In this document: piece by piece, positions 8,629 through 17,048 of the stretch
Numbering within the stretch: the stretch's first letter is position 1
Layout of the letters: every line of letters starts with the position of its first letter
NCBI RefSeq assembly: GCF_900104175.1
Contig: NZ_FNIX01000003.1
Coordinates: forward strand, 1-64,000
DNA length: 64,000 nucleotides
Source: Lentzea jiangxiensis
Lineage (GTDB): Bacteria > Actinomycetota > Actinomycetes > Mycobacteriales > Pseudonocardiaceae
Direction: 5' to 3'
The notes under the pieces: model-generated
What the model saw: the letters and a program-made list of their open reading frames with translations, nothing else
What the model was told of the DNA's origin: nothing
Databases searched by the model: none
Program-made: the position numbers and the translations under genes

Positions 8629-9242
8629 TGGACCGGCGGATACCGGTCCTGCTTGAGCAGCCGCGCCAGGTGCGCGGCGTTGCTCGCCAGCTTCTTGTTG
8701 GTCGAGGCCACCGGGTCGGGCGTCTGCTCCAGCTCGATGTAGTCCTTCGGGTTCATCGCCTCGTTGTTCCAGTACGTGCCACCGCTGGCCGGGATGGTGA
8801 ACCCGACGTCGTTGAGGGCCTGGAAGCAGTCGGCGATGATCTTGTGCGCGCCGTCCTCGTTGCCGACGACCGCGACCACCGCGACCTTGCCGTAGGTCAG
8901 CAGGCGGCCCTCGTCGTCGGTCTCGGACAGCTCGGCGTCCAAGCGCTCCATCACCCGTTGCGCCACGCTGGACGGGTGCCCCACCCAGGTGGGCGTGGCC
9001 AGCACCAGGATGTCGGCGGCCAGCACCCGTTCCCGGATCATCGGCCACTCGTCGCCCTCGCCCATGTCCTTCTGCACGCCGGGGCGCACGTCGTGGTCCA
9101 CGACCCGGATCAGGTCACCCGTCACACCGTGTGCGGCGAGCTCGTCCAGCACCTGGCGAGCGAGCTTGTCGGCGCTCGACGGCTCGGGTGAGGGCTTGAG
9201 GGAGCAGGTCAGCGCGAGCGCGGTCAACGTCGTGGGAGCCAT
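8625..9242 (-). CDS. Flavodoxin-fold NAD(P)H-dependent reductase
   Basis: 205-residue protein of the NADPH-dependent FMN reductase/flavodoxin-like family, which binds FMN and reduces quinones, azo compounds or disulfides. After the first strand (TLTALALTCSLKPSPEPSSA, the phosphate-binding loop region) come ADILVLATPTWVGHPSSVAQ, which matches the family's flavin-contacting TPxYxGxPS motif, and a GKVAVVAVVGNEDGA strand-loop. Length is usual for the family. ATG 9242 opens directly on the first beta strand. The stop overlaps the start of a 48-residue frame. Substrate unknown. Confidence 0.75.
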   Translation of the reverse strand: MAPTTLTALALTCSLKPSPEPSSADKLARQVLDELAAHGVTGDLIRVVDHDVRPGVQKDMGEGDEWPMIRERVLAADILVLATPTWVGHPSSVAQRVMERLDAELSETDDEGRLLTYGKVAVVAVVGNEDGAHKIIADCFQALNDVGFTIPASGGTYWNNEAMNPKDYIELEQTPDPVASTNKKLASNAAHLARLLKQDRYPPVQ

Positions 9243-9406
9243 GCACAGGGCCTACCCGCTCCCCCCGGCCCCAACCACGTCCTCGGCGAGCACCCGATGG
9301 GGGACGCCGACGAACGCGACGGCCCGCTTCGGGGGAAGCCCGCGTCGAACCCGGCAGGCCGGGTAGCCAGCACTTCGGACCGACTGCGGACCCGAGGGAG
9401 GACGAC

Positions 9407-9583
9407 ATGGAGGAAACGGACGTCCAGGCTCTGCACAAGAGGGCCGAACTCCTGGGGGTGATCAACCACGACGACTTGTCACCGGACGATCTGCGCAAGG
9501 CCATCGAGGCACGCGAACACGGCGCCGACCCCCGTCAGGCCCAGCAGCACGTCCAAGACGACACCGCCGGCGACGAACCCTGA
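9407..9583 (+). CDS. Small acidic helical protein, 58 residues
   Basis: Short gene with a strong ribosome site (AGGGAGG ending at 9402) and ATG 9407. The product (EETDVQALHKRAELLGV, then DDLSPDDLRKAIEAREHG and a QAQQHVQDD tail) is acidic and predicted helical. The Leu-Ser-Pro-Asp-Asp-Leu-Arg segment resembles a short SAP-like or Rho-N-like helix pair, but it is too short to assign. It is convergent with the MFS gene at 9612; a weak 6-bp stem (9590-9606) lies between. Real by ribosome site and codon bias; function unknown. Confidence 0.55.
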   Translation: MEETDVQALHKRAELLGVINHDDLSPDDLRKAIEAREHGADPRQAQQHVQDDTAGDEP

Positions 9584-9611
9584 CGCGACACGGGCTGTCC
9601 GCCCGTCGGGA

Positions 9612-10868
9612 TCACCGACCTGCCCGGGCACGCGATGCCGCCAGGGCACGGTTGTTCAGCGCGGGGTAGAAGACCAGCGCCACCAGGATGAGGAAGACGC
9701 CCGCGACGACATACGAGACCTGGGCACCGAACGCACTGGCGAGAACACCGCCGAGTGCCGCCCCCACCGGTCCCCCGATCATGACCACGAACCTGCTCGA
9801 CGACAGCACCCTCCCCAGGAGCTCATCAGGCACGATCTGTTGGCGCAGTGTGCTCACCACGACTTTCTCCGCGGTCATCAGCGCGCCGGTCACGATCATC
9901 ATCGTGGCCGCGACCCACGCATCGGCGACAAGTCCCAGAACCAGGATGGCCGCGCCCACGCCGGCTTTGCCCACGATCATCACCGTGCCGGGGCCGAACC
10001 GCTTGCCGGCGGCCGCGGCGGCCAGTCCCCCGACCGTCGCGCCGACCGCGGTGGCCGTCAGCAACAGGCCGAAACCGAGATCGGGAAGTCCGAGGACGTC
10101 CTTGGCCAGCAGCGCGAGCATCGCGAACTGAGCGGTGACGGCGACGTTGCCGAGGCAGGAAACCACGGCCAGCGCCCGCAGGGTCCGGTTCCCGGACAAC
10201 CAGCGAATGCCCTCGACGATGTCGCTCCGCATGCTCTTGCGCGGAGCTCCGGAGGTGTTCTCCGGCTTGGCGTCCGCCCGGATCGAGAAGATCAACAGGC
10301 CGCTGGCGGCGAACGAGACAGCGTTGGCGGCAAACGGCAGGACGTTCCACACCGCGAACAGCGCGGAGCCGAGCGGAGGCCCTGCGAAGTCCTCACCGCC
10401 GCTGTCCGCCGCGACGATCCGCCCGTTCGCCGTCGCCAGGCTCCGCGGATCGCGGGAGACGAACTCGGGAACTGCCGACTGGGCGGCGATGTCGAAGAAG
10501 ACTTGGCCGACGCCCAGCAGGAACGCCGCGAGCACCAGCCACAACAGGTTCACCCGCGCGGTCAGGACCAGCACCGCGAGAGCGACCAGGACCACGAACC
10601 GGCCCAGGTCGGCCCACACCATCACCCGCCGGCGGTCCAGCCGGTCCACCGCGACACCGGCGTGCAGCGACAGCAGCACCCAGGGGATCTCGGCGGCCAT
10701 CACGACGAAGCTCAAGGCCATCGGGCTGCTGGTGCTCTGCAGGACCAGCAGGGGCAGCGCGGCGGCGTGCATGCCGGTACCCACGGCCGACACGAGAGTG
10801 GCGCCGAAAAGCCTGTGGAAGCGACTGCCCAGCCTCACCCTGACGTCGTCCGATCTCTTCGCCGGCAC
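9612..10868 (-). CDS. MFS exporter, EntS-like (MFS_3)
   Basis: 418-residue transporter with about 12 hydrophobic segments, of the major facilitator group containing EntS and actinobacterial drug or siderophore exporters. Family signs are FHRLFGATLVSAVGTGM at the start, the cytoplasmic loop AGVAVDRLDRRRVMVWADL after segment 2 (motif A variant) and IVPDELLGRVLSSSR in the second half. It probably exports a small molecule by proton antiport. It is divergent from pdxY and no biosynthetic gene is beside it, so the substrate cannot be guessed. Confidence 0.85.
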   Translation of the reverse strand: MPAKRSDDVRVRLGSRFHRLFGATLVSAVGTGMHAAALPLLVLQSTSSPMALSFVVMAAEIPWVLLSLHAGVAVDRLDRRRVMVWADLGRFVVLVALAVLVLTARVNLLWLVLAAFLLGVGQVFFDIAAQSAVPEFVSRDPRSLATANGRIVAADSGGEDFAGPPLGSALFAVWNVLPFAANAVSFAASGLLIFSIRADAKPENTSGAPRKSMRSDIVEGIRWLSGNRTLRALAVVSCLGNVAVTAQFAMLALLAKDVLGLPDLGFGLLLTATAVGATVGGLAAAAAGKRFGPGTVMIVGKAGVGAAILVLGLVADAWVAATMMIVTGALMTAEKVVVSTLRQQIVPDELLGRVLSSSRFVVMIGGPVGAALGGVLASAFGAQVSYVVAGVFLILVALVFYPALNNRALAASRARAGR

Positions 10869-11043
10869 GCCGGGAGATCCTCCCGTCAGCGCGCCGGCAA
10901 CAGGTCATGACCTTCACCGGCCAACGGGACATCTCCGCCGGTACCGGGGCCGACACGTTCAGCGGCGGCCGTGACGGCCGGGGGCGGATGTGACACGAAC
11001 ACCAACGTGGTCCAGCGGTGCCACGACGTCAACGTGTCCGTTC

Positions 11044-11049
11044 TAGGCT
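11044..11049 (+). promoter_or_regulatory. Candidate -10 box for pdxY (leaderless)
   Basis: TAGGCT, an actinobacterial-type -10 hexamer, ends 6 bases before ATG 11056. With no good ribosome site there, a leaderless pdxY transcript is plausible. The -35 element is not clear. Confidence 0.35.
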
Positions 11050-11055
11050 GGGCGG

Positions 11056-11907
11056 ATGAAGGTTCTGTCCATCCAGTCGGTCGTCGCCCACGGCCACGTC
11101 GGCAACTCCGCCGCCGTGTTCCCGCTGCAGCGCCTCGGGGTCGAGGTCGTCCCGATCCCCACGGTGAACTTCTCCAACCACACCGGGTACGGCGCGTGGC
11201 GCGGTCCGCTCCTGCCGCCGTCGGACGTGGCCGAGATCCTGCTCGGGGTCGAGGAACGCGGGGTGTTCCCGCAGGTCGACGCCGTGCTGTCCGGCTACCA
11301 GGGCGGCACGGGCATCGCCGATGTGATCATCGACGCGGTGCGCAGGGTGAAAGCCGCGAACCCGGCGGCGCTCTACGCGTGCGACCCGGTGATGGGCAAC
11401 GCCAAGTCCGGGTGCTTCGTCGCGCCCGAGATCCCCGTGCTGCTGCGCGACCGGGTCGTGCCGGTGGCCGACATCATCACCCCGAACCAGTTCGAACTGG
11501 GCTTCCTCACCGGCACCGAGCCGGCGAGCGTCGAGGAGACGCTGGCGTCGGCCGACCTCGCCCGCGCGATGGGTCCGTCGACCGTGCTGGTCACGAGCGT
11601 CGAGCGGCCCGACCGGGAGGAGGGCACGATCGAGATGCTGGTCGTGGACACCGCCGGGTCGTGGCTCGTGAGCACCCCGCACCTGCCGTTCAAGGCGAAC
11701 GGGTCCGGCGACGTCACCGCCGCGCTGTTCACCGCCCACTACGTGCAAACGAAGGACGCGGCGCTGGCGCTGGAGCGCACCGCGTCGAGCGTTTTCGACC
11801 TGATCGACCTGACCTACCGCTCCGGCGAGCGCGAGCTGCGGCTGGTGCAGGCCCAGGAGTTCTACGCGACGCCGCGGATGCAGTTCAAGGCCGAGCAGGT
11901 GCGCTGA
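11056..11907 (+). CDS. pdxY: Pyridoxal kinase PdxY
   Basis: 283-residue ribokinase-family enzyme that phosphorylates pyridoxal to PLP in the vitamin B6 salvage pathway. Diagnostic segments are LSIQSVVAHGHVGNSAA (substrate site), the RLGVEVVPIPTVNFSNHTGY block, CDPVMGN, ITPNQFELGFLTG and the catalytic FKANGSGDVTAALF with Asp as base. Length is typical for PdxY. It stands alone, divergent from an MFS gene and ending at a strong bidirectional terminator. Several PLP-dependent enzymes are encoded nearby (alpha-oxoamine synthase, DegT aminotransferase), but co-regulation is not shown. Confidence 0.92.
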   Translation: MKVLSIQSVVAHGHVGNSAAVFPLQRLGVEVVPIPTVNFSNHTGYGAWRGPLLPPSDVAEILLGVEERGVFPQVDAVLSGYQGGTGIADVIIDAVRRVKAANPAALYACDPVMGNAKSGCFVAPEIPVLLRDRVVPVADIITPNQFELGFLTGTEPASVEETLASADLARAMGPSTVLVTSVERPDREEGTIEMLVVDTAGSWLVSTPHLPFKANGSGDVTAALFTAHYVQTKDAALALERTASSVFDLIDLTYRSGERELRLVQAQEFYATPRMQFKAEQVR

Positions 11908-11939
11908 GCCCGCACCGCTCGGTCGCCGCGCAGGACCGT

Positions 11940-11996
11940 TCGAACCGCCACCCCGTGCCCAGTCACGAGACCGGCAGCACCGGGGTGGCGGTTCGA
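11940..11996. terminator. Bidirectional terminator hairpin
   Basis: Perfect 16-bp inverted repeat (TCGAACCGCCACCCCG at 11940-11955 and its complement at 11981-11996) around a 25-base loop with its own small stem. It sits between the convergent pdxY and glycosyltransferase genes and serves both. Confidence 0.75.
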
Positions 11997-12025
11997 CGAT
12001 GAACGCGTTGGCGGCCAGCACGCCG

Positions 12026-13303
12026 TCAGTTGTGCACGGCCGGCTGGATTCCCAGCTCTGCGGCCCAGCGCTCGACAACGTCCGCGGCGGCTGTCTGCAC
12101 GGTGGTCGCCGAGACCCGTGCGCCGAGTTCCTTCGCCCGATCGGTACATGCCAGCGCCGCGTCCACGGCGGCGCCGAGCCGGTCCAAGGTGAGCTTGTGG
12201 AACGGCAGGCGCACGCCGGCACCGAGCTTCTCGATGCGCCACGCCCAGTAGGCCTGGTCGGCGAGCACTCCGGCGATGACGGAAGGCAGACCCGCGCGCA
12301 GGACGGACGCGGTCGTGCCCGACCCGCCGTGGTGCACGGCGGCCCGGCACCGCGGCAGCACCGCGTCGAAGTCGACGTTGTTCGTGACGTACAGGTGGTC
12401 CGGCAGCTCGGCGCCGTCGGCACCGAAATCGCTCCAGCCGGCGCAGATCAGCCCCCGCAAGCCCCGCTCCCGCGTCAACCGGGCGATGTCGCGCAACATG
12501 GCCGGAGGGTCGGCCACCGGCGTCGAGCCGAAGCCGAAGAAGACGGGTGCGCTGCCGTCGTCCAGCCAGGCGTCCAGGTCGGCCGGCACCTGTTCGCCGA
12601 GGCGGGTCCTGAGGTCGGCGGACAGTGCCTGCCACCCGACGATCTCGTGCCGCTCGTCCCATTCCGCCGGCCTCGGCGCGAGTTCCCCGCTGTACATCGC
12701 CACCGACGGGATCAGCTCCACGCGCGGGGCACGCTTGAACCTCGCGATGCCGAGCACGTCGCACATCTCGTCGATGTTCGGCTTGCTCTCCTGCCAGAAC
12801 GCCATGTCCAGCAAGCGCCAGCTGGCCAGGTTCAACCAGCGCAGGCGCAGGTCGTGGACAGGCGAGAGGAAGCTCGCGTGGTTCCCCGCGTCGAGGACCG
12901 GGTACGGGCTGGACGTGCGGTGCGGCACACCGAGCGCCTTCGCGAGGCACTCGCCGCGGTACACGGTCGTGATCGTCGAGATCACCATGTCCGCGCCTTG
13001 GGCCGCGGTGACGCACGCGTCGATGATCGACCGGTTCGCCTTGCGCTCCTCCAGGGTCATCGCCTTCAGAAACGCGAGGACCTTGCCTCGTGCCATGTGG
13101 TTCCGCGCCGCGTCGGAGGTCAGCAGCGCGTTCATGTCCGGCTTCATCGGGACGACGTCGATGCCGGCACGCGCGACCCAGGCCGCGAGGTTCTCGTTCA
13201 CCGTCATCACCACCGAGTGCCCCCGGCGCCGCAGTTCGTCGCCGAGCGCCACCATCGGCTGGATGTCTCCCCGCGAACCGTGCGCGAGCATCGCCACTCT
13301 CAT
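12026..13303 (-). CDS. GT1 glycosyltransferase (UGT/sterol glucosyltransferase-like)
   Basis: 425-residue GT-B glycosyltransferase of family 1. The N-terminal Rossmann start AMLAHGSRGDIQPMVALG is that of sterol/macrolide-type UGTs, with the GSRGDIQP loop for acceptor binding. The C-terminal domain has FFGFGSTPVADP and the nucleotide-sugar motif RAAVHHGGSGTTASVLRAG with the DQ-like end LADQAYWA. It probably moves glucose or a related sugar from UDP or dTDP to a hydrophobic acceptor. It lies 78 bases downstream of the P450 gene on the same strand and is probably co-expressed. The acceptor is unknown; a lipid made by the oxoamine synthase/P450 pair is a candidate. Confidence 0.85.
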   Translation of the reverse strand: MRVAMLAHGSRGDIQPMVALGDELRRRGHSVVMTVNENLAAWVARAGIDVVPMKPDMNALLTSDAARNHMARGKVLAFLKAMTLEERKANRSIIDACVTAAQGADMVISTITTVYRGECLAKALGVPHRTSSPYPVLDAGNHASFLSPVHDLRLRWLNLASWRLLDMAFWQESKPNIDEMCDVLGIARFKRAPRVELIPSVAMYSGELAPRPAEWDERHEIVGWQALSADLRTRLGEQVPADLDAWLDDGSAPVFFGFGSTPVADPPAMLRDIARLTRERGLRGLICAGWSDFGADGAELPDHLYVTNNVDFDAVLPRCRAAVHHGGSGTTASVLRAGLPSVIAGVLADQAYWAWRIEKLGAGVRLPFHKLTLDRLGAAVDAALACTDRAKELGARVSATTVQTAAADVVERWAAELGIQPAVHN

Positions 13304-13304
13304 G

Positions 13305-13349
13305 GGAACTTCCTTCGCAGTGGTCTGTGAACTCCCGGGCGGAAGTTCC
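13305..13349 (-). promoter_or_regulatory. Inverted repeat over the glycosyltransferase ribosome site
   Basis: GGAACTTCC (13305-13313) and GGAAGTTCC (13341-13349) are perfect 9-bp complements 27 bases apart, immediately before the glycosyltransferase start. The right-hand arm in transcript orientation contains its ribosome site, so folding could hide it, or a dimeric regulator could bind it. Confidence 0.35.
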
Positions 13350-13381
13350 GGATCGTCGGCCTTCCGTCCACACCGGACGTG

Positions 13382-14806
13382 TCAGGTGATGCGGTCGAGG
13401 TGGACGGGGAGACCGCCGGTCGGAGACGGGGTGTTCGACCAGTCCCACCGCGCCCGGTAGCCCTCCGGCAGCCGCCACCGGTGACGCAGCAACAACTCGT
13501 GCAGGATCGTCTTGACCTCCAGGAAGCCCAGCACCATCCCGATGCACTTGTGCGCGCCGCCGCCGAAGGGCACCCACGCGAACCGGTGCGCCTGGTCCTC
13601 CCGGCGCGGTTCGGCGAACCGGTCCGGGTCGAACACGTCGGGTTCGCGCCAGTACGCCGGGTCGTAGTGGTTGGCGGCGGGCATGACGACCGTGGTGGTG
13701 CCGGCCGGCAGGTGGTAGCCCGTGAGGTCGACGTCGCGGACCGTCCTGCGCACGAACGTGGGCACGGGCGCGACCAGGCGCAGCGACTCCTTCACCACCA
13801 GGTCGAGCGTGGTCAGCCGGTCGAGGCCGTCGAGGTCGGGGGCCGGACCGAGGGCGACGGACTCGGCTCGGGCCCGTTCCTGCCACTCCGGCTGGCGAGC
13901 CAGGTGGTACATCGCCGCCGTCGCCGTGGTGGCCGAGGTGTCGAGCGCGGCCACCATCAGGAAGATCATGTGATCGACGATCTCGGTGTCGGTGAACCGC
14001 TGGCCGTCCTCGTCCCGTGCGGAGGCCAGCACCGAGAACAGGTCGCTGCCGGCACTGTTCCGTTTGCCGGGCAGGCCGGCTTTGAAGTACTCCTCGAGCA
14101 TCGTCCTGCCCCGCAGCCCTGCCTGCCACTTGCCGCCCGGCACGGGAAACCGCGCCAGGGCGGTGGTGCCGTCGACCGCGGCCTTGAACGCCCGCATCAC
14201 CGGCTCGTTCGTGCCGAGGGCGCGCGCCATGAACACCTGGGAGCCGATGTCCATGGTGAGCCGGGCCATCAACGGGTGGACGGCGAGCCGGTCCGGCAGG
14301 TCGGCGAGCACCTCGCGGACGACCTGGCCGGCGACCTCCGCGTAGGCGGCGAGCCGGGGCCGGGTGAAGGCCTGCTGCATGATCCGCCGGTGCTGCAGGT
14401 GTTCGTCGTCGAGCATCAGCAGGCCACGCCGGAAGAACGGGTCGAAGAACAGGTTCCACCCGGACTGCGAGAAGGCCTTGTCCTTGTTGGTGAGCACGGC
14501 CTGGGTGGCGTCGGCGCCCCCCACCACCGCCATCTTGACGCCGAACGCCTTCATCCACGACACCGGTCCGTACCGCGTCACCCTGGCGCGTTCGAACCGT
14601 GGGCCGTACCGCATCCACGCGAGCCCATGACCGACCACGGGAAGGCCGGGGTCGCCGGGCACGGCCCGCAGGCCCGAGCCCGGCGGCGGCGCGGCCAGGT
14701 GCTTGGTCCGCGCGGCGCCGCCGCGCAGCACCCGCGACTCCAGCCAGCTCGGCACCGGCACCGTGCTGATCGCCAAACGGCGCGTCTGCTGTTCGTGAAC
14801 CGTCAT
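13382..14806 (-). CDS. Cytochrome P450
   Basis: 474-residue cytochrome P450, longer than most bacterial enzymes and closer in layout to fatty-acid or CYP110-like types. It has a proline-rich hinge (PGDPGLPVVGHG), heme C-helix DDEHLQHRRIMQQAF, an I-helix AALDTSATT (Ala-Ala-Leu-Asp in place of the usual AGxDT), the ExxR pair in KESLRL, and the heme-thiolate loop FGGGAHKCIG. It should hydroxylate a lipophilic substrate using external ferredoxin. ATG 14806 is chosen over an upstream ATG at 14827 because GGAAAGAG precedes it. It follows the oxoamine synthase gene by 114 bases, and the glycosyltransferase comes next. Confidence 0.9.
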   Translation of the reverse strand: MTVHEQQTRRLAISTVPVPSWLESRVLRGGAARTKHLAAPPPGSGLRAVPGDPGLPVVGHGLAWMRYGPRFERARVTRYGPVSWMKAFGVKMAVVGGADATQAVLTNKDKAFSQSGWNLFFDPFFRRGLLMLDDEHLQHRRIMQQAFTRPRLAAYAEVAGQVVREVLADLPDRLAVHPLMARLTMDIGSQVFMARALGTNEPVMRAFKAAVDGTTALARFPVPGGKWQAGLRGRTMLEEYFKAGLPGKRNSAGSDLFSVLASARDEDGQRFTDTEIVDHMIFLMVAALDTSATTATAAMYHLARQPEWQERARAESVALGPAPDLDGLDRLTTLDLVVKESLRLVAPVPTFVRRTVRDVDLTGYHLPAGTTTVVMPAANHYDPAYWREPDVFDPDRFAEPRREDQAHRFAWVPFGGGAHKCIGMVLGFLEVKTILHELLLRHRWRLPEGYRARWDWSNTPSPTGGLPVHLDRIT

Positions 14807-14920
14807 GCCGGTTCTCTTTCCTGTCACGAGTCGGGAATCGGTGCGTGAGGGCGGGGACGAGCGGCGACGCGGCTCCTGGCCGTCGACCGCCGCGGACGGC
14901 TCAGCTCCGCCGGACCTGCG

Positions 14921-16162
14921 TCAAGAGATCACCCGCAACGCACGGCCCACCTTCTCGAACGCCTCCAGCGTGCGCTCCAGGTGCTCGGGGGTGTGCGCGT
15001 TGTTGAAACTGGTGCGGATGAGGCTCCGTCCCTGGGAGACGGCCGGGGGGATGGCCGGGGTGGCGAAGACCTTCTCGTCCCACAACCCGCGCCAGAACTG
15101 GAAAGCGGTGCTCTCGTCGCCGACCAGCACGGGGATGATCGGGCTGTTGGAGCCGAGCAGGTCGAAGCCGAGGCCCAGGAGGTTCCGGCGCATGAAGTCG
15201 ACCTTCGACCACATCTGCTCGCGGTGCTCGGGCTCGGAGCGGATGATGCGCAACGCCGCGAGACTGGCGGCGATGTTCGGAGCGGGCAGAGCGGTGCTGA
15301 AGATGAGCAGCCGTGCGGTGTGCTTGACGTGGTCGATGACGTCGGCCGTGCCCGCCAGGAACCCGCCGACGGACGCGAGCGCCTTCGAGAACGTGCCCGC
15401 CACGACGTCGACGTCGTCAGCCAGGCCGAAGTGCACGTGCGACCCTTCGCCGTGCGGCCCGAGCACGCCGGTCGCGTGCGCGTCGTCGCACACCACCCGT
15501 GCGCCGTACCTCTTGGCGACGTCCACGACTTCGGGGATCGCGCCGATGTGGCCGGACATCGAGAAGACGCCTTCGGTGTAGATGACGCGCCCGCCCGGCA
15601 GGCCTTCGTCCTCTTTGAGAAGCCGCTCGAGATCGGCGGCGTCGTTGTGCTCGAAGCGTCGCGGCCGGTTCGCCATCAGCCGCGAGCCGTCGATCATGCT
15701 CGCGTGGTTCTCACTGTCGAAGTACAGGATGTTGCGGCGTCCGCCCAGCGTCGCGACGGACGAGGCGGTCGAGAGGAAACCGGCGCTGAAGACCAGAGCG
15801 GATTCCTTTCCGAGGAAATCCGCCAGTTCGGCCTCGAGGGTCTCGTGGAGCTCGAGGGTGCCGGTCAGGAACCGCGATCCCGAACAGGACATGCCGAAGT
15901 CGTCCACGGCGTCCCGCGCGGCCTTGCGCACCCGTTCGTCCTGGGTCAGGCCCAGGTAGTCGTTGGACCCGGTGAGGACGTACTGCTCGCCGTCCACCAC
16001 CACGGTGCCGCCGTTGTGCCGGGTCATGGCCTTGAAGAACGGGTACATGCCCATTGCGCGTGCCTGGTCCGCCCGACGCGGGGCCCGCAGATCGGCGAAA
16101 GCGTCCACAACGGGTTCACGAACGAGGCTCGAGGTGCCTCCGATGATGCCAGTCTCGCCCAT
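14921..16162 (-). CDS. PLP-dependent alpha-oxoamine synthase (SPT/KBL-like)
   Basis: 413-residue fold-type I PLP enzyme of the alpha-oxoamine synthase family, which condenses an amino acid with an acyl-CoA or acyl-ACP. Landmarks are SNDYLGLTQDERV, CSGSRFLTGTLELHETLE, ENHASMIDG, CDDAHATGVLG and the Schiff-base Lys260 in GTFSKALASVGGF. The CSGSRFLTGT block and internal YPFFKAM are closer to serine palmitoyltransferase or 2-amino-3-ketobutyrate ligase types than to BioF. No biotin genes are nearby. With a P450 and a lipid-type glycosyltransferase downstream, a sphingoid-like or amino-ketone product is plausible. Substrate selectivity cannot be read from sequence alone. Confidence 0.85.
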   Translation of the reverse strand: MGETGIIGGTSSLVREPVVDAFADLRAPRRADQARAMGMYPFFKAMTRHNGGTVVVDGEQYVLTGSNDYLGLTQDERVRKAARDAVDDFGMSCSGSRFLTGTLELHETLEAELADFLGKESALVFSAGFLSTASSVATLGGRRNILYFDSENHASMIDGSRLMANRPRRFEHNDAADLERLLKEDEGLPGGRVIYTEGVFSMSGHIGAIPEVVDVAKRYGARVVCDDAHATGVLGPHGEGSHVHFGLADDVDVVAGTFSKALASVGGFLAGTADVIDHVKHTARLLIFSTALPAPNIAASLAALRIIRSEPEHREQMWSKVDFMRRNLLGLGFDLLGSNSPIIPVLVGDESTAFQFWRGLWDEKVFATPAIPPAVSQGRSLIRTSFNNAHTPEHLERTLEAFEKVGRALRVIS

Positions 16163-16410
16163 GGCCGAACACTCCTGGTTCGTTGCTCCGCGAAAAGTCC
16201 CGCACGACTGATGAAACAGACGTTATTGCACGGAGCACCACATTCCGCCCATTGCCCAGTAACCGCATAGCTGAAAGGGCGTTTCCTCGTCGGCAGGAAT
16301 CGCGGATGCTCGAGACATCCGCCGCATTCGAACGCAAAAGCCGAGAACGTGCATTTGCTGAGCCTTTCGGAGGCTCCGCTGGGCGAGACCGGACCGCGGC
16401 ACGTACGGCG
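16163..16410. other. Upstream region of the oxoamine synthase gene
   Basis: About 250 bases, less GC-rich than the surroundings (AACAGACGTTATTG at 16216-16229), between the synthase start and the tandem repeats. It should contain the promoter of the three-gene pathway. I see no coding frame with a ribosome site. Confidence 0.4.
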
Positions 16411-16520
16411 CTGAGTGGTGACGGCACTGGGCGGTGACGGCACTGGGCGGTGACGGCACTGGGCGGTGACGGCACTGGGCGGTGACGGCACTGGGCGGTG
16501 ACGGCACTGGGCGGTGACGG
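16411..16520. repeat. 16-bp tandem repeat, about seven copies
   Basis: The unit CTGGGCGGTGACGGCA is repeated head to tail from 16411. The first copy differs at two positions, five copies (16427-16506) are exact, and the last is truncated where it runs into a hairpin. The GGTGACGG core of each unit equals the outer part of the left arm of that hairpin (16513-16528), so the array looks like repeated duplication of half a terminator stem. It lies in non-coding DNA between two leftward genes. Copy number probably varies between strains. Confidence 0.9.
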
Positions 16521-16551
16521 CGCCCTCGTGGCGAGCGAGGGCGCCGTCACC
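16513..16551 (-). terminator. Strong terminator hairpin
   Basis: Perfect 16-bp stem (GGTGACGGCGCCCTCG at 16513-16528 with its complement at 16536-16551) and a 7-base loop, 5 bases beyond the stop of the small secreted-protein gene. It should insulate the oxoamine synthase operon from read-through. Confidence 0.8.
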
Positions 16552-16556
16552 GACGA

Positions 16557-16919
16557 TCACAGCTCGCGGATCGCGATGTCCCGAACGCCGTTCCAGCACC
16601 ATCCCGCGCTCGCCGAGCCCCACCGGTAGGGCGAGGAGGAGACGACGCCGCTGGTGGCGGTGGACCCACCCACGCACGTGACGACGATGTACCAGCCCGC
16701 CTCGCCCGGCCACTGGCCGTTGTAGCAGGACGCGTCACCGTGGGTGAAGCCCGCCGTCACGCTCGTGGTCAGGGTGCAGTACATGCCCCTCTTCGGCGTG
16801 GACGTGATCACCGATCCCGGTGGCGCCGCGGTCGCCACCGCGGTGGTGCTCGCGATGACGCCGACGGCGAGTGCCCCCGCCACCGCCGCCTGTCCCGCCT
16901 TGCGCAGCAATTCCTTCAT
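16557..16919 (-). CDS. Small secreted Cys-containing protein
   Basis: 120-residue exported protein. A Sec signal (KELLRKAGQAAVAGALAVG, ending AVATAAP near residue 32) precedes a mature part of about 87 residues with four Cys (48, 65, 82 and 108), enough for two disulfides, and several Gly/Trp/Tyr. The pattern SCYNGQWPGEAGWYIVVTC suggests a compact beta-rich extracellular domain. Two consecutive ATGs (16922 and 16919) are possible; the second is better spaced from GAGGG. It is divergent from the Tat cassette, and a bidirectional control region lies between. I recognise no family. Confidence 0.75.
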   Translation of the reverse strand: MKELLRKAGQAAVAGALAVGVIASTTAVATAAPPGSVITSTPKRGMYCTLTTSVTAGFTHGDASCYNGQWPGEAGWYIVVTCVGGSTATSGVVSSSPYRWGSASAGWCWNGVRDIAIREL

Positions 16920-17048
16920 CATGTCCCTCGTTCGTTCCCCTCGTGGCGCGGTCCCTTGCCGCGCAACGTCATCCTGCGGCCGTGCGCCAAGCCCGCGACA
17001 GGACCACAAAAGCCGGACCTCCAGCGGACCAGTCCACTGAGGACAGAG

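Noticed and set aside
9590-9606. Short ACGGGC/GCCCGT stem between the 58-residue gene and the MFS gene as a terminator
   Set aside because: Only 6 bp; stems of this size are common by chance in such GC-rich DNA.
14921-16162. Oxoamine synthase considered as BioF of biotin synthesis
   Set aside because: No other biotin gene is nearby and the motifs fit SPT/KBL-type members better.
16411-16520. Tandem array considered as a CRISPR array
   Set aside because: The units are contiguous with no spacers and no cas genes are present.
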